64,000 nt of DNA. Origin: Homoserinimonas sp044769865 (GTDB lineage Bacteria; Actinomycetota; Actinomycetes; Actinomycetales; Microbacteriaceae). Below, piece after piece: positions 28,239 to 36,014 of this stretch. The position numbers were made by a program, and so were the translations under genes. Location of the stretch: assembly GCF_044769865.1 (NCBI RefSeq), contig NZ_JBIZWA010000001.1, positions 310,001-374,000 on the forward strand, given 5' to 3'. A model generated the notes under the pieces. It did not search any database and was not told the origin of the DNA. It worked only from the letters and a program-made list of their open reading frames with translations. Within the stretch, counting starts at the first letter, position 1. Each line of letters begins with the position of its first letter.

Positions 28239-28348
28239 GTCTACTCCCGTGGCCAGTCTTGTCGCGTTCCGGGTACTGATCCCTCGTCCGGGGGCGCGGT
28301 TGGGCACCCAGCGGTCAGAGTAGCAATCCTGGATGGGCGGGGGCTGCC

Positions 28349-28379
28349 TTGACCCGACGTATCGGGCCGTGCGTACTAT
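28349..28379 (+). promoter_or_regulatory. Promoter of the 129-residue membrane protein gene
   Basis: TTGACC (28349-28354), 19-base gap, TACTAT (28374-28379), then five bases to the GTG start. The gap contains a CCCGA-CGTA-TCGGG palindrome. A leaderless transcript is likely. Confidence 0.5.
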
Positions 28380-28384
28380 GACGC

Positions 28385-28774
28385 GTGTTCATTCCACGGC
28401 GGGCCAGCTCCATTCGGGCGTCATGTGCGGGCGACTTCGCCTGCTCCGACACCGCGGGATTCGACGCGGGGCTCGTGCTCACCGTCGTCGGCGCCCTCGC
28501 GGTGCTTGTCGTCGCCTACCTGCTCTTTCGACGTCGGCACGTGCAGTGGACCTTCCTGCTCGGCCTGCTCACCATCATCACGGGAGCGGCGATCGGGCTC
28601 GCACAGCAACCGGCCTCCTTCGGTTGGTTCGCCTACGCCCCCGTCAACGGGAGCGTGTTCGTGCCCATGATGCCTTCGACGCTTCCCGGGCTGATCCTCG
28701 TGGGCACGGGCCTGCTCGTCACGGGAGTCGGGATCGGCGGGATGCTGCGACGCGGCGCCCCATTCGAGCGCTGA
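28385..28774 (+). CDS. Small membrane protein of unknown function
   Basis: A 129-residue protein. After an N-terminal region with two cysteines (ASCAGDFACSDTAGF) there are three hydrophobic helices (about 30-47, 53-72 and 98-120). The GTG at 28385 follows the -10 TACTAT by five bases, so the gene is probably read from a leaderless mRNA. The paired cysteines before the first helix would face the exterior if the N-terminus is outside, which could allow a disulfide; this is speculation. No family was recognised. It converges with the MFS gene with only seven bases between the stops. Confidence 0.6.
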   Translation: MFIPRRASSIRASCAGDFACSDTAGFDAGLVLTVVGALAVLVVAYLLFRRRHVQWTFLLGLLTIITGAAIGLAQQPASFGWFAYAPVNGSVFVPMMPSTLPGLILVGTGLLVTGVGIGGMLRRGAPFER

Positions 28775-28781
28775 GCCCGCG

Positions 28782-30113
28782 TCATCCGGCGTCGCGCCGC
28801 GACACCTCCGGTAGCCGTGCACCCGCGAAGACCCCGACGAGTCCCATTGCCGCGAGGAAGAGCAGCGCCCAGAAGATGTGCGCCGTCGCCAGGAGCGAAC
28901 TGATGCCGCCCACGACAAGAAGGATGACGCCCATCGCGGTGTTCGAGACGGCAACATATTTCGTGCGGGTGTCGCCCTCGGCCATGTCGACGATGTAGGT
29001 CTTGCGGCCGACCCGCACGCCCGTGTGCATCATCGTGAGCAGGAAGTAGCTGCCGATGAAGACAAGCGTGCCGAGCCAGCCCTCGCCCGTGAAGCCCGGC
29101 AGGGCTGCGACGACGACAGTCAGCACGATCACGGCCGACGCGATGCCCGCCCCAATGCTCATGAGGCGCTTGCTTGACCGGTCGGCGAGGCGCCCGAAGA
29201 GACGACCGCCGAGCAGCGCCGCGAGGCCCGAGGCGATGACGAAACCGCCCAGCCCCGCGAGGGTGTTCGAGCCCGACTCGATCGAGAGCGACACGATGAA
29301 CGGTGGGCTCAGGGCCGAGACCAGCAGGAGGCTCCGCACGAGCACAAAGCTGCGGAACGGACGGTCGTCGCGAAGGAGCCGCACCATCTGGCCGAACCAG
29401 TGCGCATCCTGCCGCTGCTCGCTCGACTGCTGCGGATCATCCGCTGGTTCCCGGATGCCCGCATAGACGACCGCGACGAGCACCCACAGGGCCGCGCCGC
29501 CCGCGAGCAGCCAGGCGAGCTGTCCGGCTGCAAGCTCTTCCCCGCCGACCACACGGATGGTGACGCCCAGGGTGATCGCGACGACCCCCGCGGCGGCGGT
29601 CGCGACGCCGTTGATCTGGCCGCGTTCCCCCTTTGGCACCGTGCGCCCCTGCACGTCTTTGGACGAGATGGAGCAGAGGCAGCGCCCGAGCGAGAACACG
29701 GCGAGCGCCACGATGATCGCGATGCCGGCCCCGAGCCCCTCCCCCAACGCCGCAGTCAGGGCAATCGCCGCGACCGAGAGCGCCTGCCCGAGCGCACCGG
29801 TCACGAAGACCCACTTGCGCCGACGCGCGCGCAACACGATGGGGGTGAGGAAGGCCTGCGGCAGCATCGACCCGGACTCGCGGATCGGCACGAGCACACC
29901 GACGAGCGCGCTCGGCACGCCCAGGGCCGAGAACAGCCACGGCAGCACGGTCGACGCGTTGACCGTCTGGTCGCCGGAGGACTGCAGCGCGTTCGCCAGC
30001 ACGAGTCGGAGCCCGTTGGGGGCGACGTTGCGGCGCACCTCGGCGGGGAGTTCCGCCTCGGCCTCCTGGTTGCGCCGCAGGAGCGCGGAGTAGAGGCCCT
30101 CGATCTTGCTCAC
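28782..30113 (-). CDS. Major facilitator superfamily transporter
   Basis: A 443-residue membrane protein with about twelve hydrophobic helices, a central loop rich in polar residues (EPADDPQQSSEQRQDAHW), and a second half containing GGRLFGRLADRSSKRLMSIG, which matches the MFS loop-2/8 signature (G-x-L-x-D-R-x-G-R-R type). The N-terminal cytoplasmic segment (EAEAELPAEVRRNVAPNGLR) is long. The GTG at 30113 is preferred because TACCGT lies exactly six bases upstream, the leaderless pattern seen widely here; the frame continues to 30164. The substrate is unknown. It is divergent from the nitroreductase gene. Confidence 0.82.
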   Translation of the reverse strand: MSKIEGLYSALLRRNQEAEAELPAEVRRNVAPNGLRLVLANALQSSGDQTVNASTVLPWLFSALGVPSALVGVLVPIRESGSMLPQAFLTPIVLRARRRKWVFVTGALGQALSVAAIALTAALGEGLGAGIAIIVALAVFSLGRCLCSISSKDVQGRTVPKGERGQINGVATAAAGVVAITLGVTIRVVGGEELAAGQLAWLLAGGAALWVLVAVVYAGIREPADDPQQSSEQRQDAHWFGQMVRLLRDDRPFRSFVLVRSLLLVSALSPPFIVSLSIESGSNTLAGLGGFVIASGLAALLGGRLFGRLADRSSKRLMSIGAGIASAVIVLTVVVAALPGFTGEGWLGTLVFIGSYFLLTMMHTGVRVGRKTYIVDMAEGDTRTKYVAVSNTAMGVILLVVGGISSLLATAHIFWALLFLAAMGLVGVFAGARLPEVSRRDAG

Positions 30114-30119
30114 CCCTGC

Positions 30120-30125
30120 ACGGTA
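30120..30125 (-). promoter_or_regulatory. -10 box of the MFS gene, leaderless type
   Basis: TACCGT, six bases (GCAGGG), GTG on the minus strand. Confidence 0.5.
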
Positions 30126-30178
30126 TGCGCGCCGCTCTCCTGCTGCCAGTGAGCATCGCCTCACCTAATGAGGAGAGA

Positions 30179-30760
30179 ATGGCCCATATGACGTCTCACT
30201 CAGACCCTGTGCTCTCGGCCATGGCGGCACGCCGCTCGGTCTCCAAGGTGGGGCCCGAGACCCCGACGGATGCTGAACTCGCGGAACTGCTCACTGCGGT
30301 GACGCCGGTGGCCGACCACAAGGCGCTGCGTCCGTGGCGACTCATCACGCTCCGCGGCGACGACCGGATGCGACTGGCAGACGCACTCGATGCGGCAGCG
30401 GGCGAGACGCGTGCCCCGGGCGATGTCAACCCCAAGCCGTTCCGGGCTGAACTGCTGATCGCCGTCGTCGCGAGCCCCAAGGAGCATCCGGCCGTTCCTG
30501 TCTGGGAACAGCACGCGACCGCGGCAGGGGCCGCCCACCTGCTCGAGCTCGCCCTGTGGAGCGCCGGTTGGGGCGTCATGTGGCGCACCGGGATGCTCGC
30601 GAATGCCCGGGAGGTGCGCGCGGCGCACGGCCTCAGCGATGACGAACTGCTGATGGGGTGGCTCTACGTCGGCAACATCGAGGAATCCTTCAAGGCCCGC
30701 ATGCTGGAGTCGAAACGCCCCGCCCTCGACTCGTGGCAGTTTCTGGGGCGGATGCCGTAG
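30179..30760 (+). CDS. Nitroreductase family protein
   Basis: A 193-residue flavin-dependent nitroreductase-fold protein. FMN-phosphate binding is suggested by MAARRSVSKVG near the N-terminus, the usual R-R-S motif, and the later GLGVMWRTG-like segment reads SAGWGVMWRTGMLAN. The region KALRPWRLITLRG corresponds to the P-W-x-F/L motif of the family. GLSDDELLMGWLYVG gives the conserved end of the fold. The ATG at 30179 is preceded by GAGGAG with a short gap; an ATG at 30188 is also possible. The natural substrate is unknown; relatives reduce nitroaromatics, quinones or act on thiol-linked cofactors. It is divergent from the MFS gene. Confidence 0.8.
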   Translation: MAHMTSHSDPVLSAMAARRSVSKVGPETPTDAELAELLTAVTPVADHKALRPWRLITLRGDDRMRLADALDAAAGETRAPGDVNPKPFRAELLIAVVASPKEHPAVPVWEQHATAAGAAHLLELALWSAGWGVMWRTGMLANAREVRAAHGLSDDELLMGWLYVGNIEESFKARMLESKRPALDSWQFLGRMP

Positions 30761-30765
30761 CCCTT

Positions 30766-31008
30766 TCAGCCGCGCTGCGTCACCTTGTAGGGCTTACCGT
30801 CCTGGTCGTAGGTGATCCACTCGCCGACCGCCTCGCCCGCGGCGAAATGGCCGGAGCGCTTGAGGGTACCGTCCAGGCGGTACCACTCCCAGTACCCGAC
30901 GGGCTGGCCGTCTTTGACCTTGCCCTTCGACCAGCGCGTGACACCGTTCGCGTGGTACTTGATCAGGTACCCGTCGATGAACTCTGACTTCTTTGGTGCC
31001 GCCGCCAT
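30766..31008 (-). CDS. Small MORN-repeat-like protein
   Basis: An 80-residue protein with two or three repeats of the form G-x-x-x-x-Y-x-x-D/N-G-x-x-x-x-x-G (for example YHANGVTRWSKGKVKDGQPVGYWEWYRLDGTLKRSG and then EWITYDQDGK), the pattern of bacterial MORN/YwqK-type repeats. No signal peptide or membrane helix is seen. The ATG at 31008 has TAACGT exactly six bases upstream and no ribosome site, so the mRNA is probably leaderless. It lies between the convergent nitroreductase gene and the divergent acyltransferase gene. Its function is unknown; MORN-like repeats often bind lipids or proteins. Confidence 0.7.
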   Translation of the reverse strand: MAAAPKKSEFIDGYLIKYHANGVTRWSKGKVKDGQPVGYWEWYRLDGTLKRSGHFAAGEAVGEWITYDQDGKPYKVTQRG

Positions 31009-31014
31009 GTGCTC

Positions 31015-31020
31015 ACGTTA
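31015..31020 (-). promoter_or_regulatory. -10 box of the MORN-like gene, leaderless type
   Basis: TAACGT, six bases (GAGCAC), ATG on the minus strand. Confidence 0.5.
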
Positions 31021-31063
31021 GGGGTGGGCGTCCGCCGCGTCCAGCGCGACCCCCGCACTCCAA

Positions 31064-31069
31064 TATTCT
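31064..31069 (+). promoter_or_regulatory. -10 box of the acyltransferase gene, leaderless type
   Basis: TATTCT, six bases (GGACAC), ATG. No -35 match is seen. Confidence 0.55.
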
Positions 31070-31075
31070 GGACAC

Positions 31076-31651
31076 ATGTTCCTCCGACGCCTCGCCGCGC
31101 GTGCATTCTGGGCGGTCAGCGGGTGGCGCCTCACCTCCGCGCCCGCACCCGATCGCCCCACCGTGCTGATCGGCGCACCCCACACCTCCAATTGGGACTT
31201 CGTCTTCATGCTCGCGATCGCGTGGCGACTCGACATGCACTTCCGCTGGTTGGGCAAGAAGAGCCTCTTCCGCGGACTGGCCGGGCCGATCATGCGGGGC
31301 CTCGGCGGCATCCCCGTCGACCGGGATGCACCCAGCGCCGTCGTCTCGGAGGTCGTCGATCGCATCCGGGCTGGGGAGGTCTTCGGGCTCGTCGTGACCC
31401 CCGATGGCACCCGCAAGGGCCACACCCACTGGAAGTCGGGCTTCTACCGCATCGCGCGCGAAGCCGAGATGCCCGTCACGCTCGGCTTCGTCGACCGCAC
31501 CACGAAGACCTCTGGCCTCGGCCCGACCATCGAACTGACTGGCAATGTCTCGAGCGACATGGACCGTATCCGCGCCTTTTACGCCGATAAGGCAGGCGTG
31601 CGACCGGAGCACCGCGTCGAGCCGCGGCTTCGCGAGGAGACTGGTCTGTAG
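31076..31651 (+). CDS. 1-acyl-sn-glycerol-3-phosphate acyltransferase-like protein (PlsC fold)
   Basis: A 191-residue member of the glycerolipid acyltransferase superfamily. The catalytic H-x4-D box is HTSNWD (36-41). The phosphate-binding block is GGIPVDRD and the third block TPDGTRKG corresponds to the E/D-G-T-R motif. It lacks the second half seen in longer PlsC proteins and has no strong membrane helix, as in the short actinobacterial and YihG-like forms. The ATG follows TATTCT by six bases, so the mRNA is probably leaderless. A perfect 11-pair hairpin follows the stop. The acceptor (lysophosphatidate or another lyso-lipid) is inferred from the family. Confidence 0.82.
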   Translation: MFLRRLAARAFWAVSGWRLTSAPAPDRPTVLIGAPHTSNWDFVFMLAIAWRLDMHFRWLGKKSLFRGLAGPIMRGLGGIPVDRDAPSAVVSEVVDRIRAGEVFGLVVTPDGTRKGHTHWKSGFYRIAREAEMPVTLGFVDRTTKTSGLGPTIELTGNVSSDMDRIRAFYADKAGVRPEHRVEPRLREETGL

Positions 31652-31652
31652 C

Positions 31653-31680
31653 GCGGGCACGCAGAGGTGTGCGTGCCCGC
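31653..31680. terminator. Stem-loop after the acyltransferase gene
   Basis: Perfect 11-pair stem GCGGGCACGCA/TGCGTGCCCGC (31653-31663 with 31670-31680), loop of six, two bases after the stop codon. There is no U-run. Confidence 0.65.
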
Positions 31681-31682
31681 GG

Positions 31683-31744
31683 ATGACTGGGTTTCGGACA
31701 GATGATCGCGCCGCGGCAGCGTCATCTGTCCGAAAGCCGGTCAT
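31683..31744. repeat. Long palindromic element with 24-base arms
   Basis: Arms 31683-31706 and 31721-31744 pair over 24 positions with one mismatch and two G-T pairs; both contain TTTCGGACAGATGA or its complement. The 14-base loop is CG-rich. It is adjacent to, but distinct from, the terminator-like stem before it and resembles a REP-type element. Confidence 0.65.
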
Positions 31745-31793
31745 TCGTGCCACGAGCGCAGCCGTGCCCGCTTCGCAGTTGCCTGGCGCCCCC

Positions 31794-32111
31794 GTGATCG
31801 CGCGCATCCGGCGCCTGATCGTCGTCGCTGGGCTCGCCGCGCTCGTGTACACCGTGTTCACGCGAGCGGGAAAGTCGATGTGCTTCAGTGGCGCGGATTC
31901 AGACGGGTCATTCATCGACGCGTCAGGGAGCCCCATCGCTCCCAGCTGCGCCGCAGCCATCATCGGGATCGCGGTGGCTGCATCCGTCGTCATCAGCCAG
32001 GTGTGGTTCGGACTCATCCCCCTGAGCGAGTATGGCAATGGCTTCCTCCTCTTTCCGTTTCCGTTCGGAGGAGTGGAGATCACCGTCACTCCGCTCGAGA
32101 CGGCAATGTAG
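31794..32111 (+). CDS. Small membrane protein, hypothetical
   Basis: A 105-residue protein from the GTG at 31794. It has two hydrophobic helices (about 8-22 and 52-74) with a short Cys-containing segment between them (SMCFSGADSDGSFIDASGSPIAPSCAAA, shown here as a region that may be extracellular), and a hydrophobic tail FLLFPFPFGG. No ribosome site or -10 box is clear, and the frame stays open far upstream through the palindromic element, so the start is uncertain. No family was recognised. It converges with the DUF4440-like gene, with three bases between the stops. It may be a lineage-specific gene. Confidence 0.45.
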   Translation: MIARIRRLIVVAGLAALVYTVFTRAGKSMCFSGADSDGSFIDASGSPIAPSCAAAIIGIAVAASVVISQVWFGLIPLSEYGNGFLLFPFPFGGVEITVTPLETAM

Positions 32112-32114
32112 CCA

Positions 32115-32477
32115 TCAGCCCACCGGCGTTCCCTGGTGGAAGGCCATGCGGTATCCGCTCGCTGTGCACTTCCAGATTGAGGAGCGACGGCTGCGGCCCT
32201 GTTGGGTCACGAGCAGGTAGGTGAGCAGGTAGTGGTCGCCCGCAATGAGGACGACGCGCTCCTCCGTGATTTCGAAGGCCGCCAGAGCCGCCGAGAACTC
32301 CGGGTCGGCGAGCGCCGCGACGATATCGCTGCGTGACCAGAGCCGACCCGACTGGCCAATCTCAATGAATTCGGGCGCTAGAAGCTCTTCAACTTCGGCT
32401 GGCGACGACCGCAACTGGGGCGTCAGCAAGCGAAGTTCTGACTCGAGGATTTGACGGGCACGAGCGTCTTCGACCAT
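32115..32477 (-). CDS. DUF4440/NTF2-like fold protein
   Basis: A 120-residue cytoplasmic protein of the SnoaL/NTF2-like (DUF4440) type: an N-terminal helix pair (ILESELRLLTPQLRSSPAEV, then VEELLAPEFIEIGQSG) followed by strands, ending in SSIWKCTASGYRMAFHQGTP, the conserved terminal strand region of the family (R-x-S-x-W ... G-x-R-M-x-F-H-Q-G-T). The ATG at 32477 has TAATCT exactly six bases upstream, so it is probably leaderless. Members with this tail are often annotated near RNA enzymes or alone; no activity is assigned. It is divergent from the polysaccharide deacetylase gene. Confidence 0.75.
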   Translation of the reverse strand: MVEDARARQILESELRLLTPQLRSSPAEVEELLAPEFIEIGQSGRLWSRSDIVAALADPEFSAALAAFEITEERVVLIAGDHYLLTYLLVTQQGRSRRSSIWKCTASGYRMAFHQGTPVG

Positions 32478-32483
32478 GCGACC

Positions 32484-32489
32484 AGATTA
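32484..32489 (-). promoter_or_regulatory. -10 box of the DUF4440-like gene, leaderless type
   Basis: TAATCT, six bases (GGTCGC), ATG on the minus strand. Confidence 0.55.
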
Positions 32490-32577
32490 CGGACGAGGCG
32501 CGACGGCACTACCACTCCGGTGGGGTCGACGGTCAGAATGCCAACATGACCTTTCTCGCGCCCGGCATCCCGCGACG

Positions 32578-33324
32578 ATGAGCATGTCCCGACGCACATG
32601 GCGAACGCTCGCCGTGACCCTCTCGACCCTCGTCGTGGCGGCGCTTTCCGTCGGCTACGTGGCTTACCGCCTCATCCCGTCTCGCACGACGCAGCTCGCC
32701 GGCGAGCTCGTGCACCGCGTGGACACCGATGACCGCGTCGTCGCGCTGACCTTCGACGATGGACCCACTGACGCGGATGCCGCTGCCGTGCTCGACGCGC
32801 TGGCTGAACGCGGCGTGCTCGCGACCTTCTACCTCAACGGCCGGGAGATCGTGGCGAATCCGGATGCCATGCAGCGGATCATCGCGGAGGGTCACGAGAT
32901 CGGCAACCACACCTGGAGTCACCGCTCGATGACGTTCGTGACCTTGGACACGGTGGCCGAGGAGGTCGAGTCGACCGACACCGCCATCCGCGCCGCCGGC
33001 TACAAGGGCCCCGTCACGTTCCGCCCGCCGTTCGGCAACAAGCTGCTGACCCTGCCCCTCTACTTGGCCCGGCATGACCGACTGACCGTCACCTGGGATG
33101 TCTCGAGCGAGGACTTCTCGGGGGCCGAGCAGAGCAGCGCCGACATCGTGGATGGCATCATCGCGACGACCAGGCCGGGGTCGATCATCCTGCTGCATCC
33201 GTGGTTCGGCCGGACCGCATCCCTGGAGGCGATCGGTGAGGTCATCGACCGCCTCGCGGCTGAGGGCTACCGCTTCGTCACGGTGTCGGAGCTCCTGGAG
33301 GGGCGCCGCCCTGGCCCGTCGTGA
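32578..33324 (+). CDS. Membrane-anchored polysaccharide deacetylase (NodB domain)
   Basis: A 248-residue carbohydrate esterase family 4 protein: one N-terminal signal-anchor helix (about 10-30) and an extracytoplasmic NodB domain. The motifs are TFDDGP (58-63, catalytic base Asp and metal Asp), HTWSH (111-115, metal His pair), RPPFGN (motif 3), and ILLHP near the end (motif 5). Likely substrates are peptidoglycan or other cell-surface N-acetyl sugars. The start at 32578 is the first ATG giving a normal signal anchor, but it lacks a clear ribosome site; ATG 32584 is nearly equivalent. The last 47 bases overlap the oppositely directed EamA gene. Confidence 0.85.
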   Translation: MSMSRRTWRTLAVTLSTLVVAALSVGYVAYRLIPSRTTQLAGELVHRVDTDDRVVALTFDDGPTDADAAAVLDALAERGVLATFYLNGREIVANPDAMQRIIAEGHEIGNHTWSHRSMTFVTLDTVAEEVESTDTAIRAAGYKGPVTFRPPFGNKLLTLPLYLARHDRLTVTWDVSSEDFSGAEQSSADIVDGIIATTRPGSIILLHPWFGRTASLEAIGEVIDRLAAEGYRFVTVSELLEGRRPGPS

Positions 33325-34192
33325 CGATGGGGTCTGTCGCTCTTGTGCCGCCTCGCTGGGCTGCAGCACCGGCGGCGATGACGATGGCAATCCCCAGGAG
33401 TTGCATCAGGGTCGGAGTCTGAGCCAACACAAGCAGGCCGATGAGGATGCCGAAGGCGGGCTCGATCGAGAGCAGTGTGCCGAATGCGGTGTGGGTCATG
33501 CGGCGTAGGGCGAGCATCTCGAGCCCGAACGCGATCACGGGGGTGATCAGCGCGATTCCGGCGGCTGCGGGCAGCACCCACCAGGTGAACTCTCCGTCCA
33601 GCACCTGCGGCAGCCCGACCGGCAGGGTTGCGATCGCTGCTACCGGGATGGTGAGCGAGAGGCCGCTGATGCCGGCGAAGCGATCGCCGACGTGTTGGGT
33701 GAGGATGTTGTACAGCCCCCAGCAGGTTCCTGCCGCGAGCGCGAACCCGACACCGGCCAGGTCGACCTCCCCCTGCCACGGTTCCGTGAGCAGCACCACG
33801 CCGACGAGGGCGAGCGCAGGCCACAGCAGCGCCTTCCTGCTCTTGCCCATCAGCCCCGCAACCGCCAGCGGGCCGAGGAACTCGATCGCGACCGCGGTGC
33901 CCAGTGGGATGCGTTCGACGGCGGCCAGGAAGAACAGGGTCATGAAGCCGGTGACGGTGCCAAGCGCCAGGAGCGCGGGGACATCTCCGCGGGTGAGTGA
34001 GCGGATGGCGGGACGCGCGATCATCCACAGGAAGACCACCCCGAAACACATGCGAAGCCAGGCCGTGCCGCCGGGGCCGACCTGCTCGATCACCGGAACC
34101 GAGAGGGCGCTGGCGAGCTGCACGGCAAGCATTGCCGCGACCGCCATCGACCACGGCGGCACGCCACGCACCTCCCGGGCCCGGTCGGCCAC
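33278..34192 (-). CDS. EamA/DMT family transporter, RhtA-like
   Basis: A 304-residue drug/metabolite transporter with ten predicted helices in two EamA repeats (about 15-140 and 150-285). The order and short loops resemble the RhtA amino-acid (threonine/homoserine) exporters: WLRMCFGVVFLW in the first repeat, SIEPAFGILIGLLVL in the second. The substrate is inferred only. GTG at 34192 begins two bases after the stop of the YjdM-like gene, so the two form an operon. Its C-terminal Gly/Pro-rich tail, about 15 codons, overlaps the 3' end of the polysaccharide deacetylase gene on the opposite strand. Confidence 0.8.
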   Translation of the reverse strand: MADRAREVRGVPPWSMAVAAMLAVQLASALSVPVIEQVGPGGTAWLRMCFGVVFLWMIARPAIRSLTRGDVPALLALGTVTGFMTLFFLAAVERIPLGTAVAIEFLGPLAVAGLMGKSRKALLWPALALVGVVLLTEPWQGEVDLAGVGFALAAGTCWGLYNILTQHVGDRFAGISGLSLTIPVAAIATLPVGLPQVLDGEFTWWVLPAAAGIALITPVIAFGLEMLALRRMTHTAFGTLLSIEPAFGILIGLLVLAQTPTLMQLLGIAIVIAAGAAAQRGGTRATDPIVTTGQGGAPPGAPTP

Positions 34193-34194
34193 GC

Positions 34195-34545
34195 TCAGAG
34201 GACCTTCTTCACGACGCTCGACTTGAGCTGCATCCGGCCGAATCCCGGCACGGTCGCGTCGATGTCATGGTCGCCCACGCCATCCTCGATGAGACGGATG
34301 CCGCGCACCTTCGTGCCGACCTTGACGACACCGCCGCCCGCGCCCTTGACCTTGAGGTCCTTCGCGATCGTCACGGTGTCACCGTCTTCGAGCACGTTGC
34401 CGACCGAATCCCGGATGACCGTGGCCGACGCTTCCTCGGCATCCGCACTCCACTCGTGGCCGCACATGGGACACACGAGAAGCGCGCCCTGCTCGTAGGT
34501 GAACGCCTCATGGCACTCGGGGCAGGCGGGCAGCGCGTCAGACAT
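34195..34545 (-). CDS. YjdM/PhnA-like zinc-ribbon protein
   Basis: A 116-residue cytoplasmic protein: N-terminal zinc ribbon (CPECHEAFTYEQGALLVCPMCG, written here only as the two CPxC knuckles around residues 8 and 25) and a C-terminal SH3-like PhnA domain with DGDTVTIAKDLKVKGAGG and VKRGTKV-type motifs (KVGTKVRGIRL). Proteins of this family were named from the E. coli phn region but are not themselves shown to degrade phosphonates. The ATG at 34545 gives the family N-terminus MSDALPACPECH; an earlier in-frame start at 34575 adds ten residues. It is followed directly by the EamA gene. Confidence 0.85.
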   Translation of the reverse strand: MSDALPACPECHEAFTYEQGALLVCPMCGHEWSADAEEASATVIRDSVGNVLEDGDTVTIAKDLKVKGAGGGVVKVGTKVRGIRLIEDGVGDHDIDATVPGFGRMQLKSSVVKKVL

Positions 34546-34610
34546 TGGTCTCGAACTCAAGCACCTGGCAAACATAGCAATCCCCTGACCGAGGGCATCG
34601 CACGCTGTTC

Positions 34611-34904
34611 TCAGAGCACGGAGCGGACTATCTCCACGATGCGCTTCTCCGTAACCTCGTCAACGACCTCGAAGTACCACGCCGCCGGCATCAAGCCGCC
34701 GTCCGCTCCACCGGCCGCCCGGAAGGACACCTTCTCGGTCAGCGCGAGGTTCAGGCGATCGTCGTTGCGCAGCGTCACGAGCGCGGCATGGTTGCGCGCA
34801 AAGACTCGTACTGGAAAATCGTCGAGCACACGGCCCCTTGATACGGCCATGCCATCACGCCCATGCGAAGTCGGCATCTGCAGTGCGATCGAGACGATGG
34901 GCAC
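34611..34904 (-). CDS. Hypothetical protein, small
   Basis: An open frame of 97 codons encoding a soluble, mixed-charge protein with no recognised family. The C-terminal half (NDDRLNLALTEKVSFRAAGG, then AWYFEVVDEVTEKRIVEIV) reads like an alternating strand/helix domain. Possible starts are GTG 34904, ATG 34877 and ATG 34850; none has a good ribosome site or -10 box, so the N-terminus is not settled. The frame is not antisense to another gene, and third-position GC is like that of neighbours, which is the main support. It lies between ychF and the YjdM-like gene on the same strand. Confidence 0.45.
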   Translation of the reverse strand: MPIVSIALQMPTSHGRDGMAVSRGRVLDDFPVRVFARNHAALVTLRNDDRLNLALTEKVSFRAAGGADGGLMPAAWYFEVVDEVTEKRIVEIVRSVL

Positions 34905-34929
34905 GCGGAAGCCGCCGGGTCAACTCGAG

Positions 34930-36006
34930 CTAGACGTTAAAGCGGAACTCCACCACGTCGCCATCCTGCATGACGTAGTCCTTGCCCTCCATGCGGGCCT
35001 TGCCCTTGGCGCGCGCTTCCGCGACGGAGCCGCACTCCATCAGGTCGTCGAAGGAGATGACTTCGGCCTTGATGAAGCCCTTCTCGAAGTCCGAGTGGAT
35101 GACGCCGGCGGCCTGGGGCGCCTTGGCACCCTTCGGGATCGTCCAGGCGCGCGTCTCCTTCGGCCCCGCCGTGAGGTAGGTCTGCAGGCCGAGCGTGTCA
35201 AAGCCGATGCGGGCGAGCTGGTCGAGGCCGGACTCCTCCTGACCTGTGCTGGCGAGGAGCTCTGCCGCATCCGCTTCGTCCAGCTCAATGAGTTCGGACT
35301 CGAGCTTCGCGTCGAGGAAGACCGCCTTCGCCGGCGCGACCAGGGCGGCGAGCTCGTCGAGCTTCGCCTGATCACCCAGGATGCCCTCGTCGACGTTGAA
35401 CACGTAGATGAACGGCTTGGATGTCAGCAGCCCGAGTTCGCGGATGGGCGTCAGGTCGAGCTTCTCGTTCGATGAGAGCGGCTTGCCCTCGTTGAGCCAC
35501 GCGACCGCCGCCTGCGCCGTCTCGAGCACGATCGGCTCGGTGCGCTTGGTCTTCACCTCTTTCGTGTAGCGCTCGATCGCCTTCTCGAGCGTCTGCATGT
35601 CGGCGAGGATCAGCTCAGTGTTGATGGTCTCCATGTCGCTCGCCGGGTTCACCGCGCCATCGACGTGCACGACATCCGAGTCGCTGAATGCGCGCACGAC
35701 CTGGGCGATGGCATCCGCCTCACGGATGTTCGCAAGGAACTTGTTGCCAAGACCCTCGCCCTCGCTCGCGCCCTTCACGATGCCGGCGATGTCAACAAAG
35801 GTCACAGGGGCCGGCAGGATGCGCTCGCTGCCGAACACCTCGGCCAGCTTCGCGAGGCGGTCGTCGGGCAGCTGCACGATGCCCTCGTTCGGCTCGATCG
35901 TGGCGAACGGGTAGTTCGCGGCGAGCACCGAGTTCTTGGTCAGGGCGTTGAAGAGGGTCGACTTGCCCACGTTGGGGAGTCCGACGATTGCGATAGTGAG
36001 AGCCAC
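34930..36006 (-). CDS. ychF: Ribosome-binding ATPase YchF
   Basis: An Obg-related P-loop NTPase of 358 residues, conserved in nearly all bacteria, that binds ribosomes and responds to redox stress. G1 is GLPNVGKST at residues 9-17; G3 is DIAGIVKGAS; G4 is NVDE instead of NKxD, the reason YchF hydrolyses ATP rather than GTP. A helical insert and the C-terminal TGS domain (AGVIHSDFEKGFIKAEV, DVVEFRFNV) follow. The start is set at GTG 36006 for the family N-terminus VALTIAIVGLPN; TTG 36015 is possible. TAGCCT lies eight bases upstream (36015-36020). The gene is likely monocistronic. In other actinobacteria it sits near ispH and xseA, as here at some distance. Confidence 0.96.
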   Translation of the reverse strand: MALTIAIVGLPNVGKSTLFNALTKNSVLAANYPFATIEPNEGIVQLPDDRLAKLAEVFGSERILPAPVTFVDIAGIVKGASEGEGLGNKFLANIREADAIAQVVRAFSDSDVVHVDGAVNPASDMETINTELILADMQTLEKAIERYTKEVKTKRTEPIVLETAQAAVAWLNEGKPLSSNEKLDLTPIRELGLLTSKPFIYVFNVDEGILGDQAKLDELAALVAPAKAVFLDAKLESELIELDEADAAELLASTGQEESGLDQLARIGFDTLGLQTYLTAGPKETRAWTIPKGAKAPQAAGVIHSDFEKGFIKAEVISFDDLMECGSVAEARAKGKARMEGKDYVMQDGDVVEFRFNV

Positions 36007-36014
36007 GGAAGTCA

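Noticed and set aside
28239..28380. Guanidine riboswitch before the Gdx-type exporter
   Set aside because: I looked for the guanidine-I, -II and -III motifs on the minus strand; only isolated ACGA/ACGR words occur, without the paired hairpins or conserved blocks.
31013..32089. Minus-strand open frame of 358 codons
   Set aside because: Antisense to the acyltransferase and small membrane genes; it crosses both palindromes and has no domain.
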